Shown piece by piece: positions 27,261 to 35,767 of a DNA stretch of 64,000 bases; the stretch's first letter is position 1; each line of letters begins with the position of its first letter. Made by a program: the position numbers and the translations under genes. The notes below the pieces were generated by a model. That model searched no databases, was not told the origin of the DNA, and was given only the letters and a program-made list of their open reading frames with translations. This DNA comes from Pseudobutyrivibrio ruminis (GTDB taxonomy: Bacteria > Bacillota > Clostridia > Lachnospirales > Lachnospiraceae): contig SVES01000007.1 in NCBI GenBank assembly GCA_015057305.1, positions 1 through 64,000 of the forward strand, given 5' to 3'.

Positions 27261-27953
27261 ATGATTTACACAAAAGAAGTAGAAAACATGTGTCCTGTAG
27301 CAAAGGGCGCAAAGCATGAACCAGCTCCTATCCCTGAGGAGGGAAAATGGGTACACGCTAAGCAGATTTCTGATATTAGCGGTTTCACACACGGTGTTGG
27401 CTGGTGTGCTCCACAGCAGGGTGCCTGCAAATTATCTTTAAATGTTAAGAATGGTGTTATTGAGGAAGCTCTTGTTGAGACAATTGGTTGCTCTGGTATG
27501 ACACATTCAGCAGCTATGGCTGCAGAGATTCTCCAGGGTAAGACAATCCTTGAGGCTCTTAATACAGACCTTGTTTGTGACGCTATCAATACAGCTATGA
27601 GAGAGCTTTTCCTTCAGATTGTTTACGGTCGTACACAGTCTGCATTCTCAGATGATGGACTTGCAATCGGTGCTGGTCTTGAGGATCTTGGAAAGGGTCT
27701 TCGTTCACAGGTTGGTACAATGTACGCAACAAAGGAAAAGGGTGTTCGCTACCTTGAGATGGCTGAAGGCTATGTAACAGGTATCGCTCTTGATGCTGAT
27801 AACGAAGTTATCGGTTACCAGTTTGTTTCTCTTGGAAAGATGACAGACTTCATTAAGAAGGGTGATGATCCTAACACAGCATGGGAAAAGGCAAAGGGCC
27901 AGTACGGTCGTGTTGACGATGCTGTTAAGATTATCGATCCACGTCAGGAATAA
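27261..27953 (+). CDS. NifU-like Fe-S scaffold-type protein paired with GGGtGRT
   Basis: A 230-residue protein related to the NifU/IscU N-terminal scaffold domain. Cysteines in VGWCAPQQGACKL and the conserved ETIGCSGMTHSAA block match the scaffold pattern, followed by a C-terminal extension (FVSLGKMTDFIKKGDDPNTAWEKAKG). It always seems to travel with the GGGtGRT gene found 21 bases downstream. Codon use is strongly biased (GGT, GCT, CGT, AAG), unlike its neighbours, implying very high expression. It has an AAAGGAG ribosome binding site. Biochemical function is not established; annotation as an Fe-S assembly scaffold is by fold similarity. Confidence 0.8.
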   Translation: MIYTKEVENMCPVAKGAKHEPAPIPEEGKWVHAKQISDISGFTHGVGWCAPQQGACKLSLNVKNGVIEEALVETIGCSGMTHSAAMAAEILQGKTILEALNTDLVCDAINTAMRELFLQIVYGRTQSAFSDDGLAIGAGLEDLGKGLRSQVGTMYATKEKGVRYLEMAEGYVTGIALDADNEVIGYQFVSLGKMTDFIKKGDDPNTAWEKAKGQYGRVDDAVKIIDPRQE

Positions 27954-27974
27954 TATAGGAAAGGAGAAACTAAA

Positions 27975-28985
27975 ATGGCTTTATTTGAATCATATGAGAG
28001 AAGAATTGATCAGATCAATGCTGTTCTTAATAAGTATGGTATCAGCTCAATCGAAGAAGCTGAGAAGATTACAAAGGACGCAGGTCTTGATGTATACGAG
28101 CAGGTAAAGAAGATTCAGCCTATCTGCTTCGAGAACGCTTGCTGGGCTTACACTGTAGGTGCTGCAATCGCTATTAAGAAGAATTGCCGCAAGGCTGCTG
28201 ATGCAGCTGCTGCAATCGGAGAGGGACTTCAGTCTTTCTGTATTCCAGGTTCTGTTGCTGATCACCGTAAGGTAGGTCTTGGACATGGTAACCTTGGTAA
28301 GATGCTCCTTGAGGAGGAGACAGAGTGCTTCTGCTTCCTCGCAGGTCACGAGTCATTCGCTGCTGCTGAGGGTGCTATCGGTATCGCTGAGAAGGCTAAC
28401 AAGGTTCGTCAGAAGCCACTTCGCGTTATTCTTAACGGTCTTGGTAAGGACGCTGCACAGATTATTTCTCGTATCAATGGTTTCACATTTGTTGAGACAA
28501 AGTACGATTATCATGATGCAAAGCTTAACATCGTTTCTGAGAAGGCATACTCAAATGGTCTTCGTGCAACAGTTAAGTGCTACGGCGCTGATGATGTTCA
28601 GGAAGGTGTTGCTATCATGCACCACGAGAACGTTGGTGTTTCTATCACAGGTAACTCTACAAACCCTACACGTTTCCAGCATCCAGTAGCTGGTACATAC
28701 AAGAAGGAGTGCGTAGACCTTGGTAAGAAGTACTTCTCAGTTGCTTCAGGTGGTGGTACAGGACGTACACTTCACCCAGATAACATGGCAGCTGGTCCTG
28801 CTTCATACGGTATGACAGATACTCTTGGACGTATGCACTCAGATGCTCAGTTCGCTGGTTCATCTTCAGTTCCTGCACACGTTGAGATGATGGGTCTTAT
28901 CGGAATGGGTAACAACCCTATGGTTGGTGCAACTGTTGCAGTTGCAGTTTCCGTAGAGGAAGCTGCTACAGCTGGAAGATTTTAG
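27975..28985 (+). CDS. GGGtGRT family protein, function unknown
   Basis: A 336-residue protein with the name-giving motif VASGGGTGRTLHPDNMAAG near residue 256. It starts MALFESYERRIDQI. A Gly/Ala-rich C-terminus follows (GMGNNPMVGATVAVAVSVEEA). Codon bias is as extreme as in the preceding NifU-like gene, suggesting an abundant protein. No membrane segments are seen. Cysteines in PICFENACWAY are candidate ligands. The family is widespread in anaerobic Firmicutes, but I know of no assigned reaction. The tight pairing suggests the NifU-like protein delivers or receives a metal cluster or other group for this one. Confidence 0.85.
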   Translation: MALFESYERRIDQINAVLNKYGISSIEEAEKITKDAGLDVYEQVKKIQPICFENACWAYTVGAAIAIKKNCRKAADAAAAIGEGLQSFCIPGSVADHRKVGLGHGNLGKMLLEEETECFCFLAGHESFAAAEGAIGIAEKANKVRQKPLRVILNGLGKDAAQIISRINGFTFVETKYDYHDAKLNIVSEKAYSNGLRATVKCYGADDVQEGVAIMHHENVGVSITGNSTNPTRFQHPVAGTYKKECVDLGKKYFSVASGGGTGRTLHPDNMAAGPASYGMTDTLGRMHSDAQFAGSSSVPAHVEMMGLIGMGNNPMVGATVAVAVSVEEAATAGRF

Positions 28986-29061
28986 TTAAATCTAGCAAAG
29001 CGCAGATTTAACTAAAACTGGAGGGCTCAAATCTCCGAAGGAGATTTCTTCCAATGAGCCC
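28980..29061 (+). other. Two strong hairpins in the 3' region of the GGGtGRT gene
   Basis: Hairpin 1 has perfect 14-base arms TTTTAGTTAAATCT (28980-28993) and AGATTTAACTAAAA (29004-29017); the TAG stop codon lies within the first arm. Hairpin 2 has GGGCTCA-AATCTCC (29023-29036) pairing with GGAGATT (29040-29046) and TGAGCCC (29055-29061), with an eight-base bulge. Neither has a T run. They probably protect the abundant mRNA from 3' exonucleases, though other roles are possible. Confidence 0.7.
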
Positions 29062-29081
29062 GACTGTCCTTGTTTTCTTAA

Positions 29082-29115
29082 AGGGTCCTTGGTTTTGCCA
29101 AGGGCTCTTTTTCTA
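29082..29115 (+). terminator. Intrinsic terminator of the NifU-like/GGGtGRT operon
   Basis: AGGGTCCTTGG (29082-29092) pairs with CCAAGGGCTCT (29098-29108) with two G-T wobbles, followed by TTTTTC. It is the third hairpin in a row after the GGGtGRT stop. Confidence 0.85.
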
Positions 29116-29260
29116 TCTCTATCACAATTAATAATCCCCAATTTCTTTATGAAAAGAATGTGAAAATCAAAAAATTATTCTCAAAAATGGCTACAATGTT
29201 GATAAAGCCGCGTAAAGTACAAGTTAAGGGATATTCTTTCCGAGAAAGGAGAAAATTACT

Positions 29261-29785
29261 ATGTGGACAATTGGCGAGATTAAATCTTTACTGTAAGTAC
29301 ATCAGCAGAGGTTAAGAGTGCTACAGGTACTGAGGAATTGGAAGCGGCACTTTTATCCTCTTGATCCATTAGGTTTGCAAATACTTTTTGGAGCATTAAT
29401 GGGAGTTACATTGATTGGATTCCTTTTAAAGATATTTGCATTTAATCCTCTAGAAGTTATGCATAAGGATTGTGATTATGAACTTATAAAAGATAAGCAC
29501 AGCTTGCCACTTGCGGCCATGCCTGAAACTAAGCCTAAGCCTTATGAAATTCAGCTTCAAAAGGGTGATAGAGTTTTTGTATATACAGATGGTGTGCCAG
29601 AGGCAATAAATGAAAATGAAGAGCAATATGGTACAGACAGAATGATTCAAGTGCTTAATGGCATCAAAGACAAAACAGTAGAAGAAACACTTTTGTTTAT
29701 GTCAGAGAGTATTAATGAGTTTAAAGGTAAAGCGGATCAATTTGATGATATCACTATGTTGGGGTTTGAGTTCGCTAAAAATTAA
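29261..29785 (+). pseudogene. Chimeric remnant: DUF975-type membrane protein fused to SpoIIE phosphatase C-terminus
   Basis: A good ribosome binding site and ATG at 29261 begin MWTIGEIKS, like DUF975 membrane proteins, then the frame stops after 11 codons. A second frame continues STSAEVKSATGTEELEAALLS, and a third, from a GTG at 29318, gives DPLGLQILFGALMGV...FAFNPLEV, again DUF975-like. At NPLEV the protein switches to the end of a PP2C/SpoIIE phosphatase (MHKDCDYELIK, LPLAAMPE, GDRVFVYTDGVPEA, FDDITMLGF). The phosphatase lacks its N-terminal half and metal-binding start. It reads as a deletion joint between two unrelated genes, with additional frameshifts. Confidence 0.75.
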
Positions 29786-29912
29786 GAAATATGTACACAA
29801 TAGTGCTAAATGCACTTTTTGAAATAAAAATGAAGATTATGTGAATTACAAATAATCCACAGAAAAACAGTTATACTATTAATTGACTATATTGATAGGA
29901 GGAGGAGTTAAT

Positions 29913-30212
29913 ATGCTTAATATCAATGAAGCAAAGAAGGGTGAAAGATTGGACATTGCTTTGGAGGGAAGACTGGATACACCTACTGCGCCTCAGCTGG
30001 AAGAAAAGATTAATAGTGCCATTAGCGATGTGACAAATTTGACTTTCGATTTCACCAAGCTTGAGTATATTTCCAGCGCGGGCTTAAGAGTGCTCCTTTC
30101 TGCTCAAAAGGTTATGAACAAACAAGGGAAAATGACGATATCCAATGTTTCTGAGGAGATTATGGAAATCTTTGAGGTTACTGGTTTTTCCGATATCCTT
30201 ACTATTCAGTAA
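29913..30212 (+). CDS. STAS-domain anti-anti-sigma factor
   Basis: A 99-residue SpoIIAA/RsbV-like STAS protein. The phosphoacceptor serine lies in the conserved YISSAGLRVLLSAQK. In the RsbV paradigm, the unphosphorylated form binds an RsbW-type kinase and frees a sigma factor or other target. The ATG at 29913 follows GGAGGAGG; an upstream ATG at 29883 is rejected. It is flanked by a broken phosphatase and a broken RsbW-like gene, so its partners must now be elsewhere in the genome, or it may be an orphan. Confidence 0.9.
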   Translation: MLNINEAKKGERLDIALEGRLDTPTAPQLEEKINSAISDVTNLTFDFTKLEYISSAGLRVLLSAQKVMNKQGKMTISNVSEEIMEIFEVTGFSDILTIQ

Positions 30213-30266
30213 AACTATATAATCCTGCATCTTTTTTGGTGTGAGATTTTTTCTTAGGTGGTATAT

Positions 30267-30468
30267 ATGAAAAAAATAGAATGCGATGCCTTTCTAGAAA
30301 ATTTGGATAGAGTTATTTCTTTTGTTGAAACTGAATTAGAAGAACTAGGATGCCCTATGAAGATTCAGATGCAAATTACAAGTTGCAGTGGAAGAAATAT
30401 TTGTAAATATCGCACATTACGCATACGGAAAAAATATATTGATACTTGAAAAGAAAACTTCAATTTGA
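30267..30468 (+). pseudogene. Broken RsbW-like serine kinase/anti-sigma factor
   Basis: Frame 1 from ATG 30267 reads MKKIECDAFLENLDRVISFV...IQMQIT. After a one-base shift near 30384, another frame continues AVEEIFVNIAHYAYG, the N-box region of HATPase_c anti-sigma factors (Glu and Asn of the EExxxN motif are visible), and stops at 30468. The remaining two-thirds of the ATP-binding domain, including the G boxes, is absent. The gene is therefore frameshifted and truncated. It lies immediately after the STAS gene, the usual RsbV-RsbW order. Confidence 0.8.
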
Positions 30469-30535
30469 TGAAGATTAACTTGGATATAAGCTACGTTTAG
30501 TTATAACAGATAGATGCGCTACGGGGGACTATCAA

Positions 30536-31729
30536 ATGGACGGAGTCAAGTTATTAAGTAGTGAACAAAACAGTGTTGTTGTTGGCTTTTATGGAAAAAT
30601 CTCAAGTAATAATTCACAGGCAGTGGATGAAGAACTTGCAAAGCTTAGAAGTGACAATCCGCAGGGAAGTCTTGTGTTTGATTTTGAAAAGCTTGAATAT
30701 ATTTCAAGCGCTGGTTTGCGTGCATTATTAAAGGCTTCAAAAAATGAGCATAATCAAAAGATTAAGATTATCAATGTCTCTTTAGAGGTTTATGAAATCC
30801 TTGAAATGACAGGATTTAATCAGATGTTTGAAGTACACAAGGTCATGAGAAGATTTTTTATGGAGGGGCTAGAACTCATTGGTGGAGGAACCAATGGAGA
30901 GGTGTATAGAGTAGATAAGGAGAATATTATTAAACTCTTCAAAGAAGATACATCCTTTGAGGTTATTGATAGAGAGAGAAATCTGGCTAAACAGGCATTG
31001 ATAGAAGGAATTCCTACGGCTATATCTTTTGATGTTGTGCAGGTAGAAGAAAGATATGGAATAATGTTCGAGCTTATTGATGCAGATTCCCTTTCTACAA
31101 CTTTAAAAAATAAGCCTAAGGAATATGATTCTTATGTAGATAAGTATATAGATTTAATAAAAAAGATTCATTCTATCAAAGGTGATTCTGATAAGTTTAT
31201 TAATATTAAAAGTGTTTATTACGATGCTATAGACTATTCCAAGGATTATTACACCAAAGAAGAACTGCTTAAGCTTAGGAATCTTGTAGATTCAGTTCCT
31301 GATACAGGAACACTGATTCATGGAGATTATCATCCTAACAATATCATGGTGCAGGATGGTGAGCTTATCCTTATTGACATGGGCGATATGACATTAGGTC
31401 ATCCTATGTTTGATTTTCTTGCTACTGCAGCGACTCAAGTAAATCTTGTAAATTTGAATCCGGAGTATGCCGAGTTTCACACCAAAATGCCTGCGGATTT
31501 GATTACTAAAACATGGAGACGATTGATAGATGGATATTTCGAGGATAAATCCGAGGAAGAAAGAAAACGAATCGAAGAGCAGATTTGTATTTTCTCTAAG
31601 CTGAAGGTAGCTCTTTGTCCTTATTTTGGAAGAGGAGTTACACCAGAAATTTTACAGGCCAGCATAGATGATGCGAAGCAGAATTTTTTGCCATTAATTG
31701 ATGACTTGATAGGAGCTGTAGACTGGTAA
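30536..31729 (+). CDS. STAS domain fused to an APH-fold kinase
   Basis: A 397-residue fusion. Residues 1-105 are a STAS domain with an intact phosphoacceptor region (KLEYISSAGLRALLKAS). Residues 110-397 are an aminoglycoside-phosphotransferase-fold kinase: glycine loop GGGTNGEVYRV, catalytic HGDYHPNNIMV, and metal aspartate in LILIDMGDMTLGHPMFDF. The kinase half resembles the stand-alone protein at 26173-27042. All key residues are present. The gene follows the dead RsbW-like gene and sits 33 bases ahead of the GH3 gene, so it may be the first gene of the biosynthetic operon. The substrate of the kinase is unknown; cis phosphorylation of the STAS serine is a hypothesis. Confidence 0.85.
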   Translation: MDGVKLLSSEQNSVVVGFYGKISSNNSQAVDEELAKLRSDNPQGSLVFDFEKLEYISSAGLRALLKASKNEHNQKIKIINVSLEVYEILEMTGFNQMFEVHKVMRRFFMEGLELIGGGTNGEVYRVDKENIIKLFKEDTSFEVIDRERNLAKQALIEGIPTAISFDVVQVEERYGIMFELIDADSLSTTLKNKPKEYDSYVDKYIDLIKKIHSIKGDSDKFINIKSVYYDAIDYSKDYYTKEELLKLRNLVDSVPDTGTLIHGDYHPNNIMVQDGELILIDMGDMTLGHPMFDFLATAATQVNLVNLNPEYAEFHTKMPADLITKTWRRLIDGYFEDKSEEERKRIEEQICIFSKLKVALCPYFGRGVTPEILQASIDDAKQNFLPLIDDLIGAVDW

Positions 31730-31762
31730 AAAGTGTACATTACAAAACGGAGGGGTTGGTAA

Positions 31763-33466
31763 ATGAAGTCTGAGAAAATAATAGCTGCAAATAAAAAGAG
31801 ATTAGAAGACGGGATAAAAGCATTTGAGAGATTAAAGACTGTTTGCCAGGATCCCATGAAGGTAAACGAAGAGCTTTTACTTAAGATAATCCGTGATAAT
31901 GAAGATACGAAATATGGAAAAAAATATGACTTCAAAAACATCCATAGTATTGAAGATTACCAGAAGAAAGTTCCAGTTACCAAATATGCCGATTATTCGG
32001 ATTATATAAAGCAAATGACGGGAGAAGGTGAAAAAAATCTGATATGTGCCTATGAAGTGGGTCATTTCAATGGTTCCTCTGGTACTACAGGAGATATAAA
32101 ATATATCCCTATGCCCCAAGAAATGATAGATGTTTATATGGCCTATATAAATCGCGGTCCAATTGGAGTTCTAACTGATGCCATAGGCGAAGAGTGGACT
32201 AAGGGGAGATGTATCAGACTTGCAGAGTGCCCTTCTGAGGAACGATATGTGTCCTCTGGAGCTACATTTGGTGCAATTTCAAGTCACATGACCAGACATT
32301 TCAGGCCTAATATTGATTTTTTATTCACATCCCCAGATGAGGCTATTTTTCCAGTGAGTGGAACGGATACCAAGTATCTTCACGCTAGATTTGCGCTGAT
32401 GGATGCTGACGCAACAGGTATGATGGCAGCATACTTAAGTTACCTGGTACTCACCATGAAATACATTGAGAATAATTGGGAGATGCTTGTTGATGATATT
32501 GAGGCTGGAACTATATCTAGCACGGTGGAGCTATCCGAGGATGTAAAGTCTCAGGTCATGGATAAAATAAAGCCTATGCCAGAAAGGGCTGCAGAACTTA
32601 GAGAGATTTTTAAAGGTGGATTTGATGAGCCGTTTGTTCCGAAGGTTTGGAAGAATATGAAATACGTGCTTGGTATCGGAACCGGAGGATTTAAGATTCA
32701 TGCTGATGTCTTAAAGGAAAGCTACACAGGTAAAAATATCCCGTTTGTCAAAATTGGTATTGTAGCTTCTGAGGGGTGTTTTACCACTACATATAGGTTG
32801 GATAGCGAGGACACAGTCCTTATACCAGATTCTGTATTTTACGAGTTCTTGCCAGTTGATGCTGATGATGATTTTTCTAAGATTGTAACAATAGATGGTC
32901 TTGAACAAGGAAAAGAATATGAAATTATAATCACGAATATGGGAGGCTTCTATAGATATAGGATGCGTGATGCTGTGCGTATTGTTTCACGCTTTGAGAA
33001 TACTCCTACGCTGGAATTTTTGTATCGCATTGATCAAACTATCAATATTCTTGGGGAGAAGACTACCGAAGCGACCCTGAGAGAAGCTGCAAATAATATG
33101 GCGGAAAGTCTATCGATAGAGCTTATAGATTTCAGTGTATATGCAGATATTAAGACCACGCCACATAGATATCAGTATTTTTTAGAAATAGGTAGAAATC
33201 CAAAGGGGTATTCAAACGATGTTATAAGAGAGACCCTTGAAAAGGAACTTCTAAAGCTTGCACCGGCGCTGAGAGACTTGGTGGATAGGGGATTATGCCA
33301 GGTAATAAAGGTGAATTTTTTGCAACAGGATACATATTTGTTGTGGAGAGATATGGCTATATACAATGGAACGAATTCCAATCAGCTTAAGCCTATACAC
33401 ATAATCAGAAATGAACAACAGAGAAAATTTTTCTTTGGACTGACAGAAAGTAGTAGCGAACCTTAA
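31763..33466 (+). CDS. GH3-family acyl-acid amido synthetase
   Basis: ATP-dependent ligase of the GH3 branch of adenylating enzymes, 567 residues; known members join acyl acids to amino acids via an acyl-adenylate. Visible motifs are the phosphate-binding loop GHFNGSSGTTGDIKYIPM (about residue 95), the helix AYINRGPIGVL, the adenine-binding VASEGCFTTTYRL, and TNMGGFYRYRMRDAVRIV with ILGEKTTEA after it. All nucleotide-binding parts look intact. It opens the biosynthetic cluster. In this setting it probably amidates a carboxylate precursor or product; an auxin role is not meant. A paralogous but degenerate GH3 domain is at 48110-50143. Confidence 0.87.
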   Translation: MKSEKIIAANKKRLEDGIKAFERLKTVCQDPMKVNEELLLKIIRDNEDTKYGKKYDFKNIHSIEDYQKKVPVTKYADYSDYIKQMTGEGEKNLICAYEVGHFNGSSGTTGDIKYIPMPQEMIDVYMAYINRGPIGVLTDAIGEEWTKGRCIRLAECPSEERYVSSGATFGAISSHMTRHFRPNIDFLFTSPDEAIFPVSGTDTKYLHARFALMDADATGMMAAYLSYLVLTMKYIENNWEMLVDDIEAGTISSTVELSEDVKSQVMDKIKPMPERAAELREIFKGGFDEPFVPKVWKNMKYVLGIGTGGFKIHADVLKESYTGKNIPFVKIGIVASEGCFTTTYRLDSEDTVLIPDSVFYEFLPVDADDDFSKIVTIDGLEQGKEYEIIITNMGGFYRYRMRDAVRIVSRFENTPTLEFLYRIDQTINILGEKTTEATLREAANNMAESLSIELIDFSVYADIKTTPHRYQYFLEIGRNPKGYSNDVIRETLEKELLKLAPALRDLVDRGLCQVIKVNFLQQDTYLLWRDMAIYNGTNSNQLKPIHIIRNEQQRKFFFGLTESSSEP

Positions 33467-33501
33467 AGAATCGTAGGGTGTTTTCCTATAGGAGAGTACA
33501 G

Positions 33502-34629
33502 ATGAGTAGAATTATTTTGAGGGCAGTAGGAGATAATCTTATTCAGGAAGCATTATATAAGGCTGCAAAAAATGAGGATGAGTATTTCTTCGAAAATCAG
33601 TACTCTGAGATAACGACCCTAATAAAAGAGGCTGATATAGCAATTGTAGATCAGGAAACAATTCTAGTTGAAGATAGAAATGAGATTTCAAATTTTCCCG
33701 CCTTTGGTACTCCTTTCGAGGCAGCAGATGCTTTGGTAAATGCAGGCTTTAATGTAATTATGCAGGGTACCAATCATGCATTGGACAAAGGCTTTGATGG
33801 GATAACTGGTGATATCAAAATATGGAAGAAATATTTCGATAGGATAAAGCTAGTTGGAATATATGACAATAAGATGTCTGCTAAAGAAATCCCTATAATT
33901 GAAAAAAACGGGATTAAAGTTGCAATACTTAATTACACACAATCTCTTAATTTTCACAGAAAACCGTTTTTTAAATCCTATTGCGTCAACACAATGAAAG
34001 CAATAGACAAAGGCAAGATTCGTAGAGAAATTAAAAGGGCGAGAGAGCTTGCAGATGTGGTTGTAATATTACCTCATTGGGGCGTGGAATACCTGTATGA
34101 ACCAGTACAGAGCCAAATAAAGTGGGCGGAATTTTTTGCAGAATGTGGTGCAGATTTAATTATTGGCACGCATCCTCACGTTCTCCAGTATAAGGAAGAT
34201 ATAAAAACAAGTGATGGAAAATATGTGCCTTGCTATTTTTCACTTGGTAATTTTATATCAGCTCATATGAATTTGCGAGGTGTTGTGATAGGTGGTATGG
34301 CAGATGTTGAAATTGAGATGGACGACTCTCATAACATCAGCATTATCAGGAATGACATTATTCCTACAGTTACCCATACAGATAAAGATTTTAGCTTTTT
34401 TAAAGTGATTAAGCTTTCTGATTATACCAATGAATTGGCAGAAGAAAATGGCCTTCTAAAAATTATAAACACTCGATTCAATGACAATGTAGATGCTGAC
34501 AAATTGCGTGATATATATAAGGACATTATGGAAAGAAGGGCTCTAGCGAAAAGCATGTTTAAAAGACCGTTAGATGTGACACTCTTTAATTATTATATTA
34601 TGAAACAGTCGCGCAAGAATAACAGTTAG
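33502..34629 (+). CDS. CapA-family (PGA_cap) metallophosphoesterase-like protein
   Basis: The 375-residue protein has the PGA_cap fold motifs: ILRAVGDNL at the start, IVDQETIL, QGTNHALDKG, ILPHWGVEYLYEP, GTHPHVLQYK and CYFSLGNFISA. There is no signal peptide or membrane anchor, unlike CapA of poly-glutamate capsule operons, so it likely works in the cytoplasm. The ATG at 33502 follows AGGAGAG; an ATG at 33478 is rejected. Family members have been linked to poly-gamma-glutamate synthesis and are related to calcineurin-like phosphoesterases. Its role beside a GH3 ligase and NRPSs is unknown, perhaps a phosphate- or amide-processing step. Confidence 0.82.
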   Translation: MSRIILRAVGDNLIQEALYKAAKNEDEYFFENQYSEITTLIKEADIAIVDQETILVEDRNEISNFPAFGTPFEAADALVNAGFNVIMQGTNHALDKGFDGITGDIKIWKKYFDRIKLVGIYDNKMSAKEIPIIEKNGIKVAILNYTQSLNFHRKPFFKSYCVNTMKAIDKGKIRREIKRARELADVVVILPHWGVEYLYEPVQSQIKWAEFFAECGADLIIGTHPHVLQYKEDIKTSDGKYVPCYFSLGNFISAHMNLRGVVIGGMADVEIEMDDSHNISIIRNDIIPTVTHTDKDFSFFKVIKLSDYTNELAEENGLLKIINTRFNDNVDADKLRDIYKDIMERRALAKSMFKRPLDVTLFNYYIMKQSRKNNS

Positions 34630-34649
34630 TTTATCAGAAGGAGTAAGGT

Positions 34650-35741
34650 ATGGATTATAAGGTATCAGTTATTGTTCCAATGTATAAAGCTGAAAGGTTT
34701 ATAGAACCAGCTATTAATGGTCTTTTAAATCAGACATTAAAGGAGTTAGAGGTTGTAGTTGTAAATGATTGCTCCCCAGATAATAGTCTAGAAATTTGTC
34801 AGAGGCTTTTTGGGGATAATGAAAGAGTTCAAATCCTTACTCAGTCTAAAAACATGGGTCCAGGAGAAGCCAGAAATACTGGAATAAAAGCTGCAAGAGG
34901 TGAATATATTGCCTTTGCAGATATTGATGATGGAGTTCTAAGGAATGCCTATGAGGAATTATATAGTTTGGCAAAAGAGAATGGAGATGCAGATGTAATT
35001 CACTCCACTGGGAACATTTTGCCTTTGGATAATAGTGACCCAGATGATATTTACACCGTTGATGAAAAATACTATTTACCTATTCCTAATGATAGATTCG
35101 ATGTTGCAACAGAAGTTAGAGTGCTTTCTGATGATTTGAATGAGAGATACGAAAAATGGAAGAATCATGCATATCATTGGAATTTAGGAACAAAGCTTTT
35201 TAGAACACAGTTTTTAAGAGACAATGATATCCACTTTGGTGAAATAAGATTGTCCGAAGATATGGCATTTTGTTTTGAGGCGTTGTTTTTGGCAAAGACA
35301 TATGTACTTAGTCCGAATAAATATTATTTGTATCGTATAAGCAACGTATCTATTTCAAGACGTGGATATACCACTGCATTTTTCAAAACCTCATGTCATG
35401 CTCTTTTTAACGTTTGTTCAATAGTCAAAAGGACAATGAAAAAAATAGATTATTTTAAAGAAAATCCTAAGAGCATGCAGGGTGTCTTTGAATATATGCT
35501 AGAAATTTTGGAGCAGGAATTTGTTATCCCTGTATATCAAAGTCTTGGCGAGGAAACAATACTTTCAGATGGACTATTTACAGAATTAATGAAGGAACAA
35601 TTTAAGGATAATGCCGACTATATGATGTACGCATTTTTTGAGCAGCATAGAAAATATCCACCAACAGTTAGTTCTGTGAGTCAGCTTACTGTGGATAATG
35701 TAAAAGCAATGATGGAAAAGAGAAAAGCGGACAGCAAATAA
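34650..35741 (+). CDS. Family 2 glycosyltransferase
   Basis: GT-A fold transferase of 363 residues. The N-terminal VSVIVPMYKAERFIEPAING, VVNDCSPDNS and the DxD-like AFADIDDGVL mark the nucleotide-sugar domain. A further motif, IRLSEDMAFCFEAL, matches the catalytic ED of GT2 enzymes. The C-terminal 120 residues are helical and of no clear family. There are no transmembrane segments. It lies between the CapA-like gene and the ABC exporter and is related to the N-terminal half of the fusion at 48110. Donor and acceptor cannot be predicted. Confidence 0.88.
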   Translation: MDYKVSVIVPMYKAERFIEPAINGLLNQTLKELEVVVVNDCSPDNSLEICQRLFGDNERVQILTQSKNMGPGEARNTGIKAARGEYIAFADIDDGVLRNAYEELYSLAKENGDADVIHSTGNILPLDNSDPDDIYTVDEKYYLPIPNDRFDVATEVRVLSDDLNERYEKWKNHAYHWNLGTKLFRTQFLRDNDIHFGEIRLSEDMAFCFEALFLAKTYVLSPNKYYLYRISNVSISRRGYTTAFFKTSCHALFNVCSIVKRTMKKIDYFKENPKSMQGVFEYMLEILEQEFVIPVYQSLGEETILSDGLFTELMKEQFKDNADYMMYAFFEQHRKYPPTVSSVSQLTVDNVKAMMEKRKADSK

Positions 35742-35767
35742 GGAAAGGTTTAATAGAGTATACCTAT

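Noticed and set aside
28047..28878. Several overlapping open frames on both strands of the GGGtGRT gene
   Set aside because: They result from the strong codon bias of the real gene, which leaves other frames open; no ribosome binding sites or recognisable products.
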